Below are positions 1-9,070 of a DNA stretch of 21,271 nucleotides, piece by piece. Origin of the DNA: Hypsibius dujardini (Eukaryota > Tardigrada > Eutardigrada > Parachela > Hypsibiidae). The stretch lies in contig LRSR01009208.1 in the NCBI GenBank assembly GCA_001579985.1, positions 1 to 21,271 of the forward strand, read 5' to 3'. The notes below the pieces were generated by a model. It saw only the letters and a program-made list of their open reading frames with translations. It made no database searches and was not told the origin of the DNA. Both the position numbers and the translations under genes were made by a program. Position 1 is the stretch's first letter. Each line of letters starts with the position of its first letter.

Positions 1-336
1 CCCCTGTTACACTTCTGATCCTTACTACAAAATAAATAGCAGTATCTTACGAAATCTCCGGATAACAGATTCAAATCTCGCACATGGGCATTTGTGACGA
101 GTACTGTGTACACATCCACGGCTGATGGTAATCTCTCCGTATCTCCAGTGTACACGCCGTGAAATAATCGCACATCAAGGATCAAGTCGCTTTTCTTAAC
201 CGAATAAGCTGTAGTTCTTTTCCTATAGGCTTTAATTTGAATACGAAAGAGGTTGTTGTTTCTCGCAAAACTTTAAAGACATCGAAGTGAATGATGAGAA
301 TAGTCTATTTTATACCATTTAATTGACAAAAAGGTC
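1..336. other. Non-coding upstream flank
   Basis: I see no convincing exon in this stretch. It lies directly upstream of the putative secreted-protein gene that begins at 337 and would hold its promoter and 5' UTR. An AT-rich TATTTTATACC run sits at about 307-317, too close to the ATG to be a confident TATA box. An AATAAA hexamer at about 31-36 could be the poly(A) signal of a + strand gene further left, but nothing else supports that. Confidence 0.4.
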
Positions 337-1872
337 ATGTTGTTGAACAGGTACCTTTTATTGGGAGTAATTTTCATTCTATTTGTGGTAAATATGACTA
401 AGAATGTGTGGTACATTGTCGTTCAAAAATTACTGAAGCGCATTCGAAGTTCTGCTTTGTTGATTGTCTTTGTCAGGTTTCCTGCCACAGCGGACCGGAT
501 CGAGTTGGTGTCTTCTTCCGGATCGAAGTAAATTTTACACGCTTCGAGAATCCGCAGAGTCAAACACACGACGGATACTACTGTGACAGCATGTCTGCCT
601 GTGACCCACAAATATATGCATTTATTGAATTGTGAGTAGAACAAACTCATGTGACGTTCAGTGATGGTGAGTGGCGCTGATTCTTCCATACTCGAGTATC
701 TTCGAAACAGGATATACGAACCTCCTGCCAGTAGTCCAAAGCCATCGGAGAAGTTCGTCCTGGTACACAGTCAATGTTGTGCAAATGTCTACAATATGAC
801 GACGCACAATCAAATTGTCAAAACGATTTGCCAAGTGGGACGCCATCCGATTCCCAAGGTTCGTGTTCCCAAGATGCCGGAAATAGGCAGTAGGTGGAAT
901 GAATTTGTTCGGTATATGTTAATTAGAAAATTACATAATTAAATAGGCGCACAGTAGCTTTCTTTTAATCTTTCCCTCCTCTATACCAAGTGTCCTGTCT
1001 CATAAAAATTATGCAAATTATTTAAATTAAGTCTCATTCAAATTACAACTTTATTAAATTTTATTTAATATTGTGTGAAATTTTTATTTTTATGCAAGTT
1101 TGTAAAAATGGTGTAAAATTATTATGAAACTAAAAATTATTATGTTTTATGTACAAATTATGTACATAAATTGCATTAATATTACTATTTTTCTTATGTA
1201 TATATGCATTTTTATTATTATTAGGTAAAAATATTATCATTATTTTATTAACTTTTATTTATCATTATGTAAATCATGCAGATTATGTCTCAAACGACTT
1301 TATGTTATATATAAAAACGTCCAGGTTTAGAATAATATGTACGTGTGTAGATTCGAATAGTTGGAATTTCTTGTAATAATCTTTGGATTCTATCTTGAAA
1401 CTAGAAGTAGAGGTTCAAGATGCACAACCTTGTTTATCACAAGGAATGTAGGCAGTTTTCGCTTTGATGACATACCCTTGTAATCATACTTTTCAGTCAC
1501 AATGTTTTTGATCGTTCGCGTGACCGCATGTTTCATGCACACTATAATTACCATAACGTTAATTGCTTCTAATTTTCAGCGCGTGTCTGTAAAAGTGGAA
1601 GTTCGCGACAAAGATCTCTTCACACCGAACGACATGATCGAACAGTTTAATTGCCAGTTTCCATTTACTCCGCTGCGGAAAGAGCCTACAAGCTGGTCAC
1701 AAGACTCAGCCTGCCAACCACTGCATGGACCACATCAAATACGGTATTCCAGTTGATTCGCTTCAGTGCTTTGGACTCAACCCATTTTAATAAAAATACT
1801 GTGTTTTTTAGGCTTTACTATCGCTTCCGAATTTACTCGATTTATTCCACGGAATGCTTCGTCCCGTTTTGA
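337..1872 (+). CDS. Secreted protein with a Notch-ligand N-terminal (MNNL)-like domain, five exons
   Basis: My model is join(337..387, 477..631, 711..858, 1580..1743, 1812..1872), 579 nt, 192 residues. The introns are 89, 79, 721 and 67 nt, all GT..AG, and the phases match throughout. Exon 1 is a signal peptide (MLLNRYLLLGVIFILFV). Exon 2 has the pattern GVFFRIEVNFTRFENP at about residues 28-43, then a Cys pair at 53 and 59 and a CDP motif at 59-61. Exon 4 starts with a beta-strand-like segment followed by DKDLFTPNDMIEQF (residues 128-141). Exon 5 ends with LYYRFRIYSIYSTECFVPF and a stop. This order resembles the MNNL/C2-like N-terminus of invertebrate Delta/Jagged-type proteins, where it binds Notch or lipid. 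There are nine cysteines and two N-glycosylation sequons (NFT at 36, NMT at 97). No DSL, EGF or membrane segment follows. The exon 3 donor (GTTCGT at 859) and exon 4 donor (GTATTC at 1744) are weak, so that part is least certain. The family call comes from pattern recognition only. Confidence 0.42.
990..1300. repeat. AT-rich low-complexity tract inside intron 3 of the secreted-protein gene
   Basis: This stretch is strongly AT-rich, with recurring ATTAT, TTATG and ATTTTTAT words such as TTATGTACATAAATT near 1160. It has no ORF of note. It explains most of the long third intron (859-1579) of the putative secreted-protein gene. It may be old transposon sequence, but no terminal repeats are visible. 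Confidence 0.5.
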
Positions 1873-2373
1873 ACGAGATCATTGATACTCCATTGGAGAA
1901 CGCAACTGCAGCGATAATCTTCAACAAATTTCTACTATTACTTGAATAGAGTAACATTTGAGATCCCCAATGTAAACTTGTACGAAAATTGAAAAAAAAA
2001 GAATTATACTGCCTCTTTTTATACGCCAATGGGTTATGCATTTGGCCCACATTGTTGGAAGGAAATTGTTCATATGCTTTTCGTGTCTTAAATTCTATAG
2101 GATGCGATATGTACATGCACTGTTTTTGTCAAAAGTTATTCTGAAACATTTTTTCAAAAAGATCTTAGTTTGGACAGATTGCCATATTCTCGAATGCATG
2201 GCGAGTGATACGTATTAATCCGTGAAACCTTTGGTTTTTTGTAATTTATCTATAAGCAATACAGCCTCATTCTCAAAGTAAGGTAGTTAAATTCATTCTC
2301 AACGGTAAAGTAGGTTAAATTCAGAGTTAAAAGATAGGTGCGAATTCCCATGTCAAAGCATTTGCCAGAGCGA
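1873..2373. other. Intergenic, no gene seen
   Basis: This is AT-rich sequence after the stop of the putative secreted protein. The open frames here (around 1808-2116 on the minus strand and 2036-2218 on the plus strand) read as shadow translations, with no motif, signal peptide or credible splice borders. I found no clear AATAAA just after 1872. Near 2275-2330 the phrases TTAAATTCA and AAGTAGGT or AAGGTAG recur, a minor local duplication. Confidence 0.4.
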
Positions 2374-2820
2374 TTACGCGCGCCCCCAGATAGTTCTTGT
2401 ACCAGCGACATTTAGAAGAACCAGTACCGTAAATAACAGGTGTCTGCATGGCCGCAACCATAATGTAAGATGTGATGTACCATTCCGCTGCTCAATGTCT
2501 AGCCGTATTATAACGGACTGGACCATCGCCACTAGACTATTATTACCGCCCCGTTGATTATAAGGTATGCTTTGAGAACTATAAGTTGGAGAGCGAAGAT
2601 ATGGATGCTCATTAATAAAACGGATTCTTTGATTCGGAAACGAATTCTTCGGTTGATCGAGCTGACCTGGGCTTTCTTTCTCGAAGGTCGCGGGAACCTT
2701 CGCCGTCTTTTGCACCGTCGATTCCACTACATCTTCCGGCATCTGGAATTGTTCTGGGAATCTCGAGGTGTTTGCGGAAGTCATCCTCCCATTCACCCCC
2801 GGGACTGCCAGATGACCCAC
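2374..2820 (-). CDS. Hypothetical ORF or exon, unknown function
   Basis: This is an open frame of about 148 codons on the minus strand. Its middle reads like real protein: an acidic/amphipathic stretch (PEDVVESTVQKTAKVPATF), then a P/N/Q/S-rich stretch, then a hydrophobic end near HLLFTVLVLLNVAG. The start is unclear. A possible 3' splice site (TCATCTGGCAG) lies just inside its 5' end, so it could be an internal or last exon with the first exon further right. The opposite strand is also open at 2554-3027, so openness alone is weak evidence. No domain is recognised. It may be a genuine minus-strand gene fragment between two plus-strand genes, or chance. Confidence 0.25.
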   Translation of the reverse strand: MGHLAVPGVNGRMTSANTSRFPEQFQMPEDVVESTVQKTAKVPATFEKESPGQLDQPKNSFPNQRIRFINEHPYLRSPTYSSQSIPYNQRGGNNSLVAMVQSVIIRLDIEQRNGTSHLTLWLRPCRHLLFTVLVLLNVAGTRTIWGRA

Positions 2821-3062
2821 TTTTCCTGCTCAGGATTTCCCTCGACATCACAAATACCACCACAAACGAAAAACCTCCTCATTCCGAGATTATTCCGTCG
2901 AATTTGTTGGCCCTTCATCTGCTGGTCATTTTGCCTAAATTGTGAAAAAAAACCCGGAAAACTGCTTTTTGATAAAAGAGCTGTTCTAAAAAAGTTCATT
3001 ATTTTACAAAAACTATTTTGTTTTTAATTTTCCATTAATTTTCAGTCTTACAGTAGGTGAAC

Positions 3063-4070
3063 ATGACAATGTCCCTTTATAACAGCTCAAACGCAACGTT
3101 CTCTAACACAAATGCAACGCGTCCCTGGTCCGCTTTGCCCAGTTCCATGTCTGTTCTCTCACGCCTGTGTCGTATCTTCGCGTACCAGTGATCCTTATGG
3201 GCTTCTTGGCGAATCTCGAAATTCTCGTTAGATCCATGTGCAGACCATGTCTGCTTACGCTCTTCACCATTTACATCCTCCTCAATCTGGCTGTCATGAA
3301 TCTCCTGACCGCCGCCCTTTACGAACCGGTCGCAATAGCGCTGTAATCTTAGCGTAAAATGAACGTCGGCAACAAATACCTATGCGTGATCATAAAGTAC
3401 GGCCAATGGACGACCGGTTCGAGGCTCTGCCCGCAGCATGGGTTGATCTGCTTGAACCGGTGGCTAGCCATCATCTTCCCCATATGGTACCGGCTGAAGA
3501 AGTTCAGCTTCGACGTCAAGGCGACCTTGTTAGCTGTTATATCAGCACCTGATGTTGATTTGGCACCTTCCTCTGTTTATTACCGACTAAGTTCAGGGCA
3601 TTCTTACCCCAACCACGGAGTGTGGCTTCACACTGGCGCTGCCGCAGTACCAGAATGTTGTGCGATTAGCCACGACCTACGTAACCTTTGCCATACCCTT
3701 CATCAGCTACCCCGTTTTGCTCTTGCACATTTTATAACGACGCCATCATATCGTCGTTGTTCATCCCGGTAATCCGGCTACTCCAATCAATGCAAGTAAC
3801 GGCCATCATCGTCAACGGGGCCAGGAGTTGCATATGACAATGTGGTTACTTCTAATCTACTTTCTCTTCGTGGTGCCGGCCTTAGTTGGTCCTGCGTTAA
3901 CTGTTGCGAGATCACCCGTTGTGACGGAATATTTTGCCGTGTCGGAATTCATCGGGCGAATGTTATGCGTTGTTGAGCCGTGCTTGTATCTCGTGTTTAT
4001 ACACGGTATCCGTGAGGAGGTGAAATCGCACATTCGACGGATGGGAGGCATGTTTAGTACCTCTCAGTGA
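3063..4070 (+). pseudogene. Rhodopsin-like (class A) GPCR pseudogene, intronless
   Basis: A nearly full-length seven-helix receptor can be read across frame changes. From the ATG at 3063 comes a short N-terminus with three N-glycosylation sequons (NSS, NAT, NAT). The frame then shifts near 3166-3185. TM1 (VPVILMGFLANLEILV) and TM2 (YILLNLAVMNLLTAALYEP) follow, then in-frame TAA (3344) and TAG (3350) stops in the first extracellular loop. TM3 carries the conserved Cys (KYLCVIIKYGQW) and ends in NRWLAIIFPIWYR, the DRY-equivalent region. A second shift occurs near 3540. TAA stops at 3588 and 3735 interrupt TM4/ECL2 and the end of TM5 (TYVTFAIPFISYPVLLLHIL). TM6 (MWLLLIYFLFVVPALVG) and TM7 with helix 8 (VVEPCLYLVFIHGIREEVKSHI) close at the stop 4068-4070. 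EPCLY replaces NPxxY. No splice sites rescue the stops. TTTTCAG or TTACAG at about 3038-3053 may be the 3' splice site of a 5' UTR intron. Confidence 0.85.
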
Positions 4071-4920
4071 GATTCGTAGATTACACACAAAACATCATGA
4101 CTATCTGCGGAGTTTATGCTCTTGTGAGTGACAGCTTGACGTGTGTGTTTGCGTTCGAATTTTAATTCCGGACTTAGTTCATTCAACGCGAGTGTTTTGA
4201 GTGGTTCCAAGTACTAGTGAGAATACATGAACTCAAGGCATGAATTCTGTTTTCGCAAAACAATTGAGCTCTTCGGTCTTTCCATCGATTGCATTGATTG
4301 CTAGTATTATTCTATGCTGATTGTCTGCTGAGAATTATCACGTAGAGCAGATTTCCTCATTAACTGACTGATTCGTGGATACTTTTTTTACATGTTCTTC
4401 TGCTTTTTTTAAAGTCACTTGCTGTGCAATTTGTGCTTTACTCCTGTGAAATCTGCAGCGCCCCTGTCGGCGGCAGGTGCAATTCGTGCTCTGCCAATTT
4501 TTGTGTGATCGAATATCATGCCATCAGATTTTTAAACGTGATAAAAATAGTCTTAAGAAAACGTAAATGCTCCTTTGCGTATCTCTTCTTTACGTGTCAA
4601 CCTCTTCAATAATTTTTTTGTAGGCTTATATATTATTGCAAATTTATTGAAGTCTTGGTCTGCTGTAATGATGAGTGAACATTTGTAAAAAATGGACATG
4701 CTCCATCAGACAAAAAACCTTCCCGCCGCGTATTCGAAGGATCCAACACTATCCGTCATAGCTGAAGAAATTGTTTTAGAGGTGCATTAATTCTCCAAAT
4801 TGCCATAACACCTACCGTACGTACATGCAATGATAATAAATGATGTAATAAGGCGGATCCCATGCAGTGGCGTATTGAGTCATTATGCACCAAAGCATGT
4901 GCCAACCTTCTAAAGTTTTA

Positions 4921-5010
4921 ATATGCCTGCAGGGACACTTTTGGGGATTTCCGATGTGCCTACAGGCACAATCTCTGACCTTTCCTTGTGTGCCAATAGG
5001 TACAAAAAAT
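4921..5010. repeat. Three degenerate copies of a ~33-bp tandem repeat
   Basis: The words ATGCCTGCAGGGACA (4923), GTGCCTACAGGCACA (4956) and GTGCCAATAGGTACA (4989) recur at a spacing of about 33 bp, each followed by a T/C-rich half. The middle copy contains TGTGCCT-AC-AGGCACA, a perfect 7-bp hairpin. Because the unit is a multiple of three, the minus-strand frame shows an 11-residue repeat with the core C-x-C-R-H-I. I infer a small minisatellite, not a proven gene. Confidence 0.55.
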
Positions 5011-5353
5011 GACGAATCCTTAATCAACTTACACTTTTAGTAACAAACTACATGCTCAGTTTACAAAAAAATGTGGGCCTCTCATCGGCATTAAATAAGT
5101 GGCAATGTAACTGCCTTTTGGGATAAAGGGCAATAGTGCAGTAAACTGAAGGATCTTTACCACCGCAAATGTAGTGAAAAATGATAATGGTAAAAAACTT
5201 GCACTGTTTTTAGTACTGCTGCTGGGATCTACGGGTATGACACGCGCTTTAAACGAGACGGGGAAGAATGCATAATAGGGTACCCATGTTAAAAAGCCTA
5301 TATGTCGATGTTTTCTATTGAGATCACAGAACAAACGAAAACCATTATCATTT

Positions 5354-5384
5354 GATGGGTTTAGATGGGTTTAGATGGGTTTTT
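5354..5384. repeat. 10-bp tandem repeat (GATGGGTTTA)x3
   Basis: Three head-to-tail copies of GATGGGTTTA lie in a row, the last ending in a T-run. The array is short and intergenic, with no coding context. Confidence 0.75.
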
Positions 5385-6657
5385 GCTGATTCATGCAGCT
5401 ATAGTTAGGCGTGACCCATTTCCGGTGATGAGTGTTTGAACGGGAGGGCAAACACGTACCGTGAAGGAATCCTACGGGATATCCTTTCTATGCTACTACG
5501 AATGGAAGATATAGACATATTAACCCCAAGAGCAGCACGAATTTGACCTTCAGCGCCTTAATACGATCAGTTATTGTAGGGTCCACGTCGTATGCTATAC
5601 ATGTGGGGTGCCATATCACGGGTCTGAGCGGACAAATGTCTAGGACCTCCTTCTTTCATCCTATGCATCGTGTGGGGTGGGAGTGGACTTGAAGTTTCAA
5701 TTAGCGGGCTTCTTTGAGTAGTAAGGATGAATTGTGCATAGAGTTAGCCACGGGTGGCGGTAGGCAGGCTGCACTTTTCCGGTGGGGCCATAATATGAAT
5801 CCTTTTGGCACTAACAACGAACAGATGACTTTTGCTTGGGAAAAAAACCCAAAACAATTTGACCGATTTCGACAACGAGGTCGTTGGCATTTTTTATTTA
5901 CGGGTTCGATTTGGTTCTTCAGGCAAATACCACATACCAGAAATGCAAGAAATACATGCAGGAAAAAAACATAGGATTTTTTTTACGCATTCCGACTCAC
6001 ACCAGAACATTCTATTGCAGATGAATCAATTTTTAGAAGATTGATCTTTCATTCTGTATGGATAATGTAACCCTTTCTTTCGTATGTCAATACGCAGATA
6101 GTGTGAAGAAAACAAATATTGTTAGCTCCGCCCTTCGTATCCTGCACGCGAAACGCCCTTGGCCGGAACTGAAAGTAAAGGCTCCTATTGTTGTCATATT
6201 GGAAAACATCTGTGAAATAAAACCAAGGAAAGAACCGTTAAACAACTGCGTCTGCCGGCATCCATAGAGAAGCATATTATTCTTCGCAAAACAAAAGCAG
6301 TTTCGAAAAACAATTTCAATGTTGATGCAACCGTTAATTTCGTGTTAAATTGTAAGACCTTATTCAGGAAAGAGCTACCCATTTACTATGGTCCATTATT
6401 TCATCGATATATCCAGTATTGTTGTGAATATGTGAACAATGTCAAAGGAAAGATCAGGTGTTTCATGTTTTGTGGGGAGACCGCTATGAGCGTCGTCTTA
6501 AGCAAAAACACCCCTGGTGTAGGGTCTCTTTGAAGGTTCAGATTACTCTGCACGTCAACGTGACGCATGGCCCCGACCATGCACTCCTCCGGCATTGTCC
6601 ATTCATGGTATGAAAAGAGGTTATTTCAGGGGTATGCAAAAGTGCTTTTAATAGGTC

Positions 6658-6665
6658 TATATAAA
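6658..6665 (+). promoter_or_regulatory. Candidate TATA box for the intact GPCR gene
   Basis: TATATAAA is a good match to a metazoan TATA element and lies 273-280 bp before the ATG at 6938. A start site about 30 bp downstream would give a 5' leader of about 250 nt with no obvious intron. The leader ends in a C-rich tract (about 6900-6935). The assignment rests on sequence match and position only; no initiator element was identified. Confidence 0.3.
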
Positions 6666-6937
6666 ACTACAAATTGAGTGACATGGAAAAGAGAGTTTCA
6701 AGTGTTTATTATGAAAAATATTCAGCCTCTTATGCCCCCGTGACGGCTGGACGTGCCGCCGGATTGCTCATCACATAAAAACACTAAGAACGTCCATTAA
6801 TTCATCAATCACGGCTACTGGCTATAAGAACGTCTAAGAGCGGTCGCCTAACCACTGCATCATTCATTGCTCCCGATATTTCCCATCCATCCCAACTATC
6901 ACCCCTCCCCCCCCACCTACCTACCACCACCATCGCC

Positions 6938-9070
6938 ATGGTGTTGTCCTGGAACATTTCCCACATCAACGCCAGCGCGTTCTCGCCCTTCTCCGTCACC
7001 CTTACCCCGACCAAACAGACTGAGCTGTCCGCCTGGATCATTGTTACCGCGATGGTGACCTTCATCGGGGTGATCAACAACATCATGGTCCTCATCGTCA
7101 CCTGGCCCCGGGCTAGCACCACCTCCGGAGTGACCATCCTCATTTTCCACTACGTCGCGACGAATCTCTTTATGAACCTCATCAACATTCCCATCGGCAT
7201 CTTCCTCATTCAAGCCCGGCGGGATGGGCATTCAATCCCGGCCAATATCTGCAACGCCATTCAGGTCAGGGGCTCCTTTAGGGTGCTTGCTTATACTTTT
7301 AAACCAGGACCCCTGAGAGGTGTGCCGAGAAAATGGAAAATCGGGGAAGAAACCTATTTTTGAAAATAAAGTTTAAAATTCTGCATATCGTTCTTGACCA
7401 TTTTGAATGCTGTGGGGTTCAGAGGTCTAATTTTCAGGCCCCCTGGGGTTTCAAATATTCGAACGTCCGCGTTTATCATTTCGTTTAGACCATACTTGAT
7501 TATTTGTTTTCATTTGCAGTTACTAACAGAGAGCGGACGTTAGACCACAAACTCACTCGAATCTCATTTAAAAACTGACGTTTTTGAGTTCCCTGAGAAC
7601 CAGACCCCCTCCCCCCAGGTGGCCACTTGTCTTAAACTTATTGAGAGCGATCTGCCGAAAATTGGACTGAGTTTCAGAATTATGTTTTCAATGCGTTTTA
7701 CCCCTTTGCCCATATCCTGACCCCTCCCCCAAGGGTTCTAGTTCCGACCTGTAAGGATAACCCTAAAGGAACCCTTGTTTCAGGTCATCTACATGACCGG
7801 TGCGGGGGTCATCAATTGGGCTGAAGTCGCGCTGGCGGCCAACCGTTGCATTGCCCTCTTTCTCCCTCACAGCTACAAGGTTTTCACGACAAAAGCGATC
7901 AACTTCCTTGTGATAATCTTGGCCTGGGTCATCAGCTTAGCTTCCTGCCTGCCGTTGAGTTTCGGGGTGGGTGGCGTTTTTCGTCTCCTCCCGTTAGGGC
8001 AGTGTATGTACATGCCGGAAGGTCGCTTGGGTGATTTCATGGCGGCCCTGTTTAGCTATGTTCCATATAGTTTTGCCGGGGTAGGTGCACTCATGATTTT
8101 AGGCAAGAGCTATGACATGTCGAAGGTGCGAGTTGAGGCTGTGAAAGGTGCGCGGGAAAAAGCGCAGTTGCGACGACTGAAAATGGCGAAAATTCTTTTG
8201 TTGACTTTTCTGTTGAGCGCTGTCTGTGCAACACCGTGGGGCGTGTTGGCGAACAACTTCCCGATGACCTTCCTGACGAATCCTGTCTCGGTTCTCTGGC
8301 TGAGAACGGCAATGGCGTGCCAATACGCATTCACACCGGTTCGTCTGAACTGTTTGTAGTTACGTACTTAACCCCTTGACACCTGGTACCAGATCGGACA
8401 TGATTTGTCTGCCAAAAGTAATACTATAATACTTTACTATAACACTCTGCTACAATACTTTAATATTATAAATATTATTATTTCTTTCAAATTATTTTCT
8501 CTTTCCAATTATTCTCTCTTTCTCATCCATAAAGGGATTTTTTTTGTGAACTGATCACTAATCCCTGTCAAATGATGAATAAAATTGCCGATAGAAACAT
8601 AAGTTAAGGAATTTTGAAACGCTCAGATTTCGGAAAACTCAAAATTCACTCACAAAAAAAAGAAAAATGTCCGTTTTAATAGTTTAATTAAGATTTTGGT
8701 CCAGCGGCAAATGACTAAACCATAATATTAAAATTTCAAGGAACGCACCAAATAACACACCAAATGTAAAAATTAGTGGAACTTAGTGAAATCCATCAAA
8801 CACCTTTGTGCGAAAATTAGGAGTTCCTCAAATAATCATTTGCAGACATTTTACGCTAACGGGTTGAAGTCTCCTTAAATTAATTTTTATTTGCAGTGTA
8901 TCCTGTTCTTTGCTAACGCGGAATACCGCCGAAAGCTCACGCAAATTTTACGCCCTGTTGGAACAGGAATGGGTCCATCGGTTGCCGGGACGTCCAGGAA
9001 GACCGCTGATTCAAAATCACAAAAATCTAATAGCCGATTTCCCGCTCATGTGGTTCATGATAGTGATTAA
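6938..9070 (+). CDS. Rhodopsin-like (class A) orphan G-protein-coupled receptor, three exons
   Basis: The model is join(6938..7264, 7784..8338, 8897..9070), 351 residues, all exons in phase 0. The donors are CAG|GTCAGG and CCG|GTTCGT (weak); the acceptors are TTTCAG and TTTGCAG. The N-terminus carries sequons NIS (6) and NAS (11). TM1 is at about 31-55, with Asn47/48. TM2 is about 66-91, with Asn where the usual Asp2.50 would be. Cys104 before TM3 should pair with Cys183 in ECL2. TM3 ends in A-N-R-C (129-132) instead of DRY. TM4 has Trp157 and TM5 Pro203. TM6 has C-A-T-P-W (257-261) in place of CWxP. TM7 reads YAFTP (290-294), joined by the third exon to CILFFANAEYRRKL, so TPxxLF stands for NPxxY and helix 8 follows. 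The tail is Ser/Lys-rich. The protein should sit in the plasma membrane and couple to G proteins; the ligand is unknown. The third exon restores TM7 and helix 8, which supports an intact gene. Confidence 0.85.
7730..7777 (+). other. Hairpin directly upstream of the intron 1 3' splice site of the GPCR gene
   Basis: CAAGGGTTC (7730-7738) and GAACCCTTG (7769-7777) form a perfect 9-bp inverted repeat around a 30-nt loop. The right arm ends six bases before the TTTCAG-exon border (exon starts 7784). In the pre-mRNA this would fold over the branch-point region. A regulatory role is inference only. Confidence 0.4.

Larger units (their letters stand above)
4071..6657. other. Long intergenic stretch, no gene established
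   Basis: There is about 2.6 kb between the GPCR pseudogene and the intact GPCR. I found no exon that I can defend. Open frames of 60-92 codons exist (4424-4612 with a Cys-rich start, 5056-5334 minus and hydrophobic, 5714-6044 and 6058-6267 plus), but none has a recognised motif, a signal peptide with splice support, or continuation. Two small tandem repeats are listed separately. The 5700-6270 part could be a decayed mobile element, but no transposase or terminal-repeat signature is visible. Confidence 0.4.

Noticed and set aside
1651-1811. Alternative plus-strand frame across exon 4 of the secreted protein, open to 1872
   Set aside because: It would need a 2-nt shift at 1649-1650. The frame used in the model needs no shift and reaches the same final exon through a GT..AG intron of 67 nt.
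3359-3772. A 137-codon ORF as an independent gene
   Set aside because: Its first 60 codons are TM3 of the GPCR pseudogene. After the frameshift near 3540 it reads out of frame, while TM5 and TM6 continue in another frame.
4424-4612. Short Cys-rich ORF (CEICSAP...CNSCSANFC)
   Set aside because: The Cys pattern looks zinc-ribbon-like at first, but the rest is unstructured and no start context or further exon supports a gene.
5056-5334. Hydrophobic minus-strand ORF of 92 codons
   Set aside because: It has no recognisable helix pattern, no motif and no splice continuation. Hydrophobicity follows from T-rich sequence.
5714-6267. Three overlapping or adjacent plus-strand ORFs
   Set aside because: They have no domain, no consistent codon preference and no splice sites linking them. 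At most they are decayed repeat sequence.
6805-7231. Minus-strand ORFs of 104-112 codons
   Set aside because: They are shadows of GPCR exon 1; Gly/Asp/Val-rich translations arise from the reverse complement of a hydrophobic GC-rich exon.
8091-8334. Three minus-strand ORFs of 74-79 codons
   Set aside because: They are antisense to GPCR exon 2, with low-complexity Arg/Ser-rich content typical of shadow frames.
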